Under the pieces are notes generated by a model. The model was not told where the DNA came from. It did not search any database and saw only the letters and a list, made by a program, of their open reading frames with translations. Of a stretch of 11,215 nt of DNA, positions 6,526 through 11,215 are shown in pieces. The stretch is from Rickettsiales bacterium (GTDB lineage Bacteria > Pseudomonadota > Alphaproteobacteria > Rickettsiales > Anaplasmataceae): positions 1-11,215 of the forward strand of contig JAITXQ010000051.1 in the NCBI GenBank assembly GCA_031284675.1. The letters run 5' to 3'. Made by a program: the position numbers and the translations under genes. Each line of letters starts with the position of its first letter. The first letter of the stretch is position 1.

Positions 6526-8448
6526 TTATTTATTCTCTTCCTTATTATCTATGTCTTGATAATCAGAATCTACTACTTTTTCTTCTTTATCATTTGGATT
6601 CCCTTCTGATGAAAAGTCATTTTCAGCACTATTTTGTTGAGATGCTTGATACATAGCTTTCCCAAGTTTCATAGATAATTGAGAAAGGTTAGTAACTTTT
6701 TGCTGAATTGAATCAGCATCATCAATATTATCAGATTTACTAGCTTCCTTTAATTCATTAACTGCATTTTCAATCGCAGATTTATCCTCAGGTAAAACTT
6801 TATCACCATATTCTGTCAGAGACTTTTCTGTAGAATGAACTAAACTATCCGCCTGATTCTTAACTTCAATGAATTTCTTACGCTTTTCATCTTCTTGTGC
6901 TTTTTCTTTAGCCTCTTTCACCATGCGATTTATTTCATCATCAGATAAACCACCTGAAGACTGAATGCGTATTTTTTGCTCTTTTCCAGTAGCTTTATCT
7001 TTTGCAGAAACGTGTGCTATTCCATTTGCATCTATATCAAATGTTACTTCAATCTGTGGAACTCCACGCGGAGCAGGAGGTACCCCTTCCAAACTAAACT
7101 GGCCAAGTAACTTATTGTCAATTGCCAGTTTCCTTTCACCTTGATGCACCTTAATTGTAACAGCTGTTTGGTTATCTTCTGCAGTTGAAAATACCTGAGA
7201 TTTTTTAGTAGGAATGGTAGTATTACGTTCAATAAGTGGAGTGAATACTCCTCCTAAAGTCTCAATACCAAGAGAAAGTGGAGTCACATCAAGTAATAAC
7301 ACATCTCTTACATCACCTTGAATGATCCCTGCTTGTATTGCAGCTCCAATTGCTACAACTTCATCAGGATTTACTCCTCTATGTGGATCTTTGCCAAAGA
7401 ATTCTTTAACTTTTTCTATTACTTTAGGCATACGGGTCATGCCACCAACAAGAACCACTTCACCGATTTGACCAGCAGATAAACCAGCATCTTCAAGAGC
7501 TTTTTTACAGGGAACCATAGTTCTTTCAATTAAATCATTCACTAAACTTTCAAGCTTTGCCCTCGTTAATTTCATATTTAAGTGTTTTGGACCACTTGCA
7601 TCAGCTGTAATAAACGGTAGATTTATTTCCGTTTCCATTGCGCTTGATAATTCAATTTTTGCTTTTTCAGCAGCTTCTTTGATCCTTTGCATAGCCATTG
7701 GATCATTTCCCAAATCAATTCCATTACTTTTCTTAAATTTATCAAGCAAATGATTCATTACTGCATTATCAAAATCTTCACCACCAAGATGAGTGTCACC
7801 GTTTGTCGCTTTCACTTCGAAAACTCCGTCGCCTATTTCAAGTATTGAAACGTCAAATGTACCACCACCAAGGTCATATACCACTATTGTGTGACCATGT
7901 TTCTTATCAAGACCATAAGCAAGCGCTGCAGCAGTCGGTTCATTTACTATTCTTAGTACATTTAATCCGGCAATTTTTCCTGCATCTTTTGTTGCTTGAC
8001 GTTGAGAGTCGTTGAAGTATGCTGGCACTGTTATCACGGCGTCCTTTACTTCTTCTCCAAGATAAGCCTCCGCTGCTTCTTTCATGTTCTGCAGTACAAA
8101 CGCACCAATCTGGCTAGGAGAATATTCTTTGTTATCAGTTGTTTTAACCCATACATCACCACTTTTTGCTGCAAATACTTTGTACGGCACACTTAGACTT
8201 TTCATTTCAGAATCACCGTATTGACGACCTATTAATCTTTTAGTAGCAAAAAAGGTGTTACTTGCATTAGTTGTTGCTTGCCTTTTTGCTGGAGCGCCGA
8301 TCAATCTTTCTCCTGATGAAGTAAATGCAACTATAGATGGAGTAGTTCTTGCTCCTTCTTTATTCTCTATTACCTTTGTATCTTTGCCCTGCATTATCGC
8401 AACACAAGAATTTGTTGTTCCGAGATCTATGCCTATTGCTCTTCTCAT
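6526..8448 (-). CDS. dnaK: Molecular chaperone DnaK (Hsp70)
   Basis: ATP-driven chaperone that binds exposed hydrophobic segments with the co-chaperones DnaJ and GrpE. The 640 residues are full length. The nucleotide-binding domain has [12 protein letters not shown] (7-18), [18 protein letters not shown] (140-157), [11 protein letters not shown] (169-179), [14 protein letters not shown] (190-203) and [11 protein letters not shown] (331-341). The interdomain linker DVLLLDV is at 382-388, the substrate-binding beta domain runs to about 500, and the helical lid is followed by an acidic, charged tail ending DNKEENK. The start ATG has AAGGGAG (complement of 8457-8463) 8 nt upstream. dnaJ is not adjacent as it is in many bacteria; bolA follows instead. 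A likely RpoH-type promoter lies in the 87-nt gap behind rne. Confidence 0.98.
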   Translation of the reverse strand: MRRAIGIDLGTTNSCVAIMQGKDTKVIENKEGARTTPSIVAFTSSGERLIGAPAKRQATTNASNTFFATKRLIGRQYGDSEMKSLSVPYKVFAAKSGDVWVKTTDNKEYSPSQIGAFVLQNMKEAAEAYLGEEVKDAVITVPAYFNDSQRQATKDAGKIAGLNVLRIVNEPTAAALAYGLDKKHGHTIVVYDLGGGTFDVSILEIGDGVFEVKATNGDTHLGGEDFDNAVMNHLLDKFKKSNGIDLGNDPMAMQRIKEAAEKAKIELSSAMETEINLPFITADASGPKHLNMKLTRAKLESLVNDLIERTMVPCKKALEDAGLSAGQIGEVVLVGGMTRMPKVIEKVKEFFGKDPHRGVNPDEVVAIGAAIQAGIIQGDVRDVLLLDVTPLSLGIETLGGVFTPLIERNTTIPTKKSQVFSTAEDNQTAVTIKVHQGERKLAIDNKLLGQFSLEGVPPAPRGVPQIEVTFDIDANGIAHVSAKDKATGKEQKIRIQSSGGLSDDEINRMVKEAKEKAQEDEKRKKFIEVKNQADSLVHSTEKSLTEYGDKVLPEDKSAIENAVNELKEASKSDNIDDADSIQQKVTNLSQLSMKLGKAMYQASQQNSAENDFSSEGNPNDKEEKVVDSDYQDIDNKEENK

Positions 8449-8487
8449 AATAAGTACTCCCTTGTAAATGTTATCTGATATAAGAAT

Positions 8488-8516
8488 ATATAAGTATAGA
8501 ACTCATTAATTACAAG
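8488..8516 (-). promoter_or_regulatory. RpoH (sigma-32)-type heat-shock promoter for dnaK
   Basis: On the minus strand CTTG (8516-8513), 18 bp and CTTATAT (8494-8488) match the alphaproteobacterial RpoH consensus CTTG-N17/18-CYTATNT at every fixed position. It sits 40 nt upstream of the dnaK ATG, in the only gap between rne and dnaK, which fits a heat-shock chaperone gene. A second CTTATAT copy at 8484-8478 has no matching -35. Confidence 0.6.
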
Positions 8517-8535
8517 CCCAATTTAGGATTTTCAG

Positions 8536-10299
8536 TTAGTTATTAGAGCTCAAAAGGCGTGAAAGCCACTTAGTTAACCAAAAACTGCTTTGCAGCTCGT
8601 TTGAATTATCAGCTCCTTCATTGTTGCTGCTTTCAATTTGGTATCCAGAGTTTTGTAATGGCTTATAATCATTTAAATTAATATCATCCCCTTGTTTTAA
8701 AACGAATGTATTTACATCTAAATTGTTATCAGCACTAACGTTCAATGTAATATTAAACTCTTTTTCGATTGTGGCAACTGTATTGCGTTTATTATTAAAA
8801 ATATGTGCTATAACCGCACTGTGCGCCACTAAATCAAACGACCTATTTCGATTCTTATTAGCAACATGTTGCAAATCCCTTAGTATCGATGCAACAATTA
8901 CTTCATTTGATTTTACTCTTCCAATGCCTTTACAGTGCAAACACTCCGTAGTATTAATTTCCTGTATGTTTGGTTTAATCCTTTGTCTTGAAAAGACCAT
9001 TAAACCAAAGTCATTTATGTAGCTAAATTGAACTTTAGCTTTATCATCTTTAAACGCTTGCCTTATAGCAGACTCAACAGCTCTACAATACTGATATCTC
9101 AACATATCAATAAAATCGACCACTATTAATCCTGATAAGCCCCTTAGACTTACCTGTCTTGATATTTCAGGTACTGCTTCTATATTGGTTCTATAAGCTG
9201 TTTCTTCTATGCTATCTTCCCCTGTCATCTTTCCTGAGTTTACGTCTATTGAAACAAACGCCTCAGTTAAAGTTATTATCAAAGACCCACCAGATGGCAA
9301 TTTTACTCTATTGCTATACAACTCAGAAATCTGATCTTCGATTCCGTAGTAAGTAAAGATTGGAACAAAACCTCTATATAATCTATAACGTAACTTACTA
9401 TCTTTTAATGCATTCTTAGTATATTGCCTCACTGCTTCAAAAGCTTCCTTCCCAGATACTATGACTTCTACACCATTGCTACAAAAATCACGAACAGATC
9501 TCATAATTACATCTGCTTCGTTATAAATTAATGATGGAACATTTACAGAGGAAGCATTTTTTTGAATACTCTGCCATAATGAAGATAAGTCATTATAATC
9601 CTGCTCAATTTCTTTTTTATTTTTTCCTGAACCAACAGTTCTTATTATTAAACCTGATCTTTTTGGCAAGTTTATTGAATTTAGTATATCCTTTAACTGC
9701 TTTCTAACATTAGCATCTTCAATTCTGCGGGACACTCCACCTTTGCTCATGGCATTTGGCATGAAAACACAGTATCTACCCACTAAAGTTATGTATGTTG
9801 TAAATGAAGCCCCTTTATTGCCTCGCTCTTCTTTAGTGAGCTGAACCAATACTTTTTGATTTACTGAAATAACATCTTGTAATTTATATTTTTTATATAA
9901 AGGCACTTCCCTAACAAAACTACTACCGGATTCATTACTATTCTTATTAATTGTAGAATCTGAAGAAACATTTGCTGGGGCTTCTTCTGTACAATTGTCA
10001 TTTGAGTAGCTCTCAAAGAGAGTTTCCTTTTCTTTTTCTGGAATATTGAAATAATCTAGAGATATCTCGGAAAAAGACAAAAACCCTTGCTTATTTTTAC
10101 TATATTCAATAAATACGGCTTGTAAAGAAGGCTCTATACGCTTTACATGAGCAACGTATATATTACCCCTTAATTGTCTTTTTTCCTTGAATTCTTGTTC
10201 AAATTCTACGACCTTATTATTGATTGACAAGGCAACTCTTACCTCATCAGAACAGATAGAATTTTCTATCAATAGTAACTTTTTACCACTATTTGCCAC
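8536..10299 (-). CDS. rne: Ribonuclease E/G family endoribonuclease
   Basis: Single-strand-specific endoribonuclease for mRNA decay and rRNA/tRNA processing. Of 587 residues, an S1-type RNA-binding region spans about 44-150 (GNIYVAHVKRIEPSLQAVFI at 45-64). It is interrupted by a low-complexity Ser/Asn/Glu-rich insert (about 97-128). A 5'-sensor/RNase H-like part includes LVGRYCVFMP (172-181) and GLIIRTVGSG (216-225). The DNase I-like catalytic part has IDVNSG (351-356) and IVVDFIDM (392-399), giving Asp352 and Asp395 as the Mg-binding pair equivalent to E. coli D303/D346. The Zn-link is CLHCKGIGR (453-461; Cys453/456). The long degradosome scaffold of enterobacterial RNase E is absent; the protein ends with an acidic/polar stretch and a short amphipathic helix (572-583). 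The start is GTG with a weak Shine-Dalgarno sequence; a good promoter lies upstream. By length it is between RNase G and RNase E. Confidence 0.93.
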   Translation of the reverse strand: MANSGKKLLLIENSICSDEVRVALSINNKVVEFEQEFKEKRQLRGNIYVAHVKRIEPSLQAVFIEYSKNKQGFLSFSEISLDYFNIPEKEKETLFESYSNDNCTEEAPANVSSDSTINKNSNESGSSFVREVPLYKKYKLQDVISVNQKVLVQLTKEERGNKGASFTTYITLVGRYCVFMPNAMSKGGVSRRIEDANVRKQLKDILNSINLPKRSGLIIRTVGSGKNKKEIEQDYNDLSSLWQSIQKNASSVNVPSLIYNEADVIMRSVRDFCSNGVEVIVSGKEAFEAVRQYTKNALKDSKLRYRLYRGFVPIFTYYGIEDQISELYSNRVKLPSGGSLIITLTEAFVSIDVNSGKMTGEDSIEETAYRTNIEAVPEISRQVSLRGLSGLIVVDFIDMLRYQYCRAVESAIRQAFKDDKAKVQFSYINDFGLMVFSRQRIKPNIQEINTTECLHCKGIGRVKSNEVIVASILRDLQHVANKNRNRSFDLVAHSAVIAHIFNNKRNTVATIEKEFNITLNVSADNNLDVNTFVLKQGDDINLNDYKPLQNSGYQIESSNNEGADNSNELQSSFWLTKWLSRLLSSNN

Positions 10300-10336
10300 T
10301 TATTTACCGTTTGCTTTTTGTTCTGAAATTAACTTT

Positions 10337-10365
10337 ATGCTACCTAATGCATTGTTGATTGTCAA
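10337..10365 (-). promoter_or_regulatory. Sigma-70-type promoter for rne
   Basis: The minus strand shows a perfect -35 TTGACA (10365-10360), a 17-bp spacer and TAGCAT (10342-10337, 4 of 6 to TATAAT). Transcription would begin about 30 nt before the GTG start at 10299. It lies in the only divergent gap on this side of the block and could be the main housekeeping promoter for rne with read-through into dnaK. Confidence 0.5.
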
Positions 10366-10402
10366 GAATTTTGCAATCTGCATTATAAAAGATACAAAGC
10401 GA

Positions 10403-10431
10403 TTGACTTTTAGTGTCTTGCGTAATAAACT
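10403..10431 (+). promoter_or_regulatory. Candidate promoter for rpmG
   Basis: TTGACT (10403-10408; 5 of 6 to consensus), 17 bp and TAAACT (10426-10431; 4 of 6) give a start site near 10438, 20 nt before the rpmG ATG. The surrounding sequence is very A/T-rich, so other -10 choices such as TAGAAT at 10436-10441 cannot be excluded. Confidence 0.35.
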
Positions 10432-10457
10432 CACATAGAATTTATATTATTATAAGT

Positions 10458-10658
10458 ATGGCAAAAAAAAATGCTTCTTTGCTTGTTAAGTTAGTTAGCA
10501 CTGCAATCAAGACAACAACAACTGGTGAAAAAAAATCAACAGGTTATTTTTATGTAAAAAAGCGTAATCCCAAAACGCTCACTAGAAAACTGGAGTTTAT
10601 AAAGTATGACCCAGTAGTCAGAAGGCATGTATTATTTAAAGAAGAAAAATTAAAGTAA
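10458..10658 (+). CDS. rpmG: 50S ribosomal protein bL33
   Basis: Small basic protein of the large ribosomal subunit near the E site. The 66-residue product begins [16 protein letters not shown] and carries [13 protein letters not shown] (28-40), [19 protein letters not shown] (44-62) and a C-terminal KLK. It has no cysteines, so it is the zinc-independent form. The frame is open further upstream (to 10413), but MAKK is the family N-terminus and is chosen. There is no clear Shine-Dalgarno sequence in front of the ATG. It is divergent from rne, and 26 nt separate it from the downstream helix-turn-helix gene. Confidence 0.95.
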   Translation: MAKKNASLLVKLVSTAIKTTTTGEKKSTGYFYVKKRNPKTLTRKLEFIKYDPVVRRHVLFKEEKLK

Positions 10659-10684
10659 TTTTTTTTATAAGGAAATTTGTTATT

Positions 10685-10960
10685 ATGCAAAATTTACAAT
10701 TAAGTTACCCTATAACAATAGAGTTGAACGATATAAAAGATACAAAACTGAAATTAATAAAGATTGTTGCACGATTAATAAGTAAGAGATATAAAACACA
10801 GAAAAAAGCAGCAAACGCTCTAAAGATTGATCAACCTAAAGTATCTCAAATCAATAGGTCAAAAATTGAAGGGTTCTCCTTGGAATACTTATTTAACTTA
10901 TTAGTTGCATTGGACCAAGACATAAACGTGAAAATAAAACGCAATTCTAAACCTGTATAA
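10685..10960 (+). CDS. HigA-like helix-turn-helix (XRE superfamily) regulator, no toxin partner visible
   Basis: A 91-residue basic protein with a Cro/CI-type helix-turn-helix covering about residues 20-75. KTQKKAANALKIDQPKVSQINRSK (37-60) holds helices 2 and 3, followed by the conserved IEGFSLEYLFNLLVALDQDINVKIK tail (61-85) typical of HigA-2/HTH_37 antitoxins of HigB-HigA modules. A Shine-Dalgarno AAGGAA (10669-10674) precedes the ATG by 10 nt. Antitoxins of this type usually follow a RelE/HigB-like toxin of about 100 residues; here the upstream gene is rpmG and no toxin-like frame is present on either side in the window. It may be a leftover antitoxin, a stand-alone regulator, or a phage-derived repressor. 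No terminator follows. Confidence 0.75.
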   Translation: MQNLQLSYPITIELNDIKDTKLKLIKIVARLISKRYKTQKKAANALKIDQPKVSQINRSKIEGFSLEYLFNLLVALDQDINVKIKRNSKPV

Positions 10961-10999
10961 TATAATCACACAACAACCAATTAAGGTTCCATACTCACT

Positions 11000-11062
11000 T
11001 TAATTTATAGCTCCCAAAATTAGTAACCGTTCACGCAATGGTGTCAACTTAAGAGCCTCCAT
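11000..11062 (-). CDS. Possible 20-residue open reading frame (remnant or microprotein)
   Basis: An ATG at 11062-11060 overlaps the TAA of the frame above (TAATG). It is preceded by AGGAGA about 8 nt upstream, a better Shine-Dalgarno sequence than many true genes here have. The product would be MEALKLTPLRERLLILGAIN. No family is recognised. It may be the truncated beginning of a former gene in a coupled pair, or chance. Confidence 0.2.
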   Translation of the reverse strand: MEALKLTPLRERLLILGAIN

Positions 11063-11214
11063 TAGCAAACTCTCCTAAAAACGTAATGACGTTTAGGCTT
11101 ATCCACTTTATTGCGGCTATACAATCGTCCTGGTCGGATTTTAACTTTAGCGCGTATACTTGCTCTGTCAAAAAGGGCTTGAAAGTTTTTTGGTGAACAA
11201 TCTCCTATAAACGC
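11062..11214 (-). CDS. C-terminal part of an unrecognised protein, cut by the window edge
   Basis: The minus strand is open from the window edge for 50 codons to a TAA at 11064-11062. The peptide contains GDCSPKNFQALFDRAS and a basic stretch RPGRLYSRNKVDKPKRHY. The many Arg/Lys residues suggest a nucleic-acid- or structure-binding end, but I recognise no family. A 50-codon open stretch is only weak evidence of coding in a region with about 40% G+C. The alternative frame one base over opens SVYRRLFTKK and stops after 15 residues. Confidence 0.25.
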   Translation of the reverse strand, partial: AFIGDCSPKNFQALFDRASIRAKVKIRPGRLYSRNKVDKPKRHYVFRRVC

Positions 11215-11215
11215 T

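Larger units (their letters stand above)
10961..11215. other. Right-edge region without a recognised gene
   Basis: This 255-bp stretch has no gene I can name. From 11041 to the end G+C is about 40%, visibly above the neighbouring xre gene. It contains the two short minus-strand frames listed separately and a near-identical direct repeat, TCTCCTAAAAACG (11071-11083) and TCTCCTATAAACG (11201-11213). It also holds an imperfect hairpin: CCTAAA at 11074-11079 and CGT at 11082-11084, paired with ACG at 11089-11091 and TTTAGG at 11092-11097, with a 2-nt bulge. It could be the decayed end of a mobile or phage-derived gene, but the sequence does not settle this. Confidence 0.5.

Noticed and set aside
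7803..8467. Plus-strand open frames opposite dnaK
   Set aside because: They mirror conserved DnaK codons and lack ribosome binding sites; not genes.
10645..10663. Inverted repeat plus T-run after rpmG as a terminator
   Set aside because: The 8-bp stem is made only of A-T pairs and overlaps the last rpmG codons and stop. It is too weak, and the downstream gene follows after 26 nt.

Overview
The window looks like chromosomal DNA of a Wolbachia-type Rickettsiales endosymbiont (Alphaproteobacteria). The evidence is the strong A+T bias, the compact housekeeping gene set, alphaproteobacterial versions of CtaG/Cox11, Smr, bL33 and RNase E/G, an RpoH-like promoter of the alphaproteobacterial form, and above all a short palindrome inserted in frame in murE whose peptide (VIPARNAGI) resembles the protein-coding palindromic repeats known from Wolbachia. 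The species assignment rests on recognition, not on a database search.

Layout. Positions 1-29 hold the first codons of an unidentified minus-strand gene whose ribosome binding site lies in a hairpin. A minus-strand Smr-domain gene (116-610) follows, divergent from a plus-strand run: rlmB (23S rRNA 2'-O-methyltransferase), a Bax-inhibitor-1-family membrane protein, ctaG (copper delivery to cytochrome c oxidase) and comF, which is broken by a frameshift near 3132. comF converges on and overlaps the end of a long minus-strand block read as rne, dnaK, bolA, metC, murE (10299 down to 3580). bolA, metC and murE are tightly packed: 7 nt separate bolA and metC, and metC and murE overlap by 26 nt. dnaK has its own heat-shock-like promoter, and a perfect 10-bp inverted repeat separates dnaK from bolA. 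Divergent from rne are rpmG (bL33) and a small HigA-like helix-turn-helix gene. The last 255 bp hold only two short unrecognised minus-strand reading frames.

How the genes fit together. Most are core functions: ribosome maturation (rlmB, rpmG), RNA turnover (rne), protein folding (dnaK), respiratory complex assembly (ctaG), Fe-S/redox handling (bolA) and residual peptidoglycan/lipid II synthesis (murE). The metC-murE overlap is notable, because MetC-type enzymes can have alanine racemase side activity that could feed the D-Ala branch of the same pathway. I see no CRISPR array, rRNA or tRNA gene, complete insertion sequence or clear new defence system. The points most worth a second look are the murE palindromic insertion, the comF lesion, the two RNA hairpins at gene starts, the dnaK promoter, the unpaired antitoxin-like regulator and the unexplained right edge.
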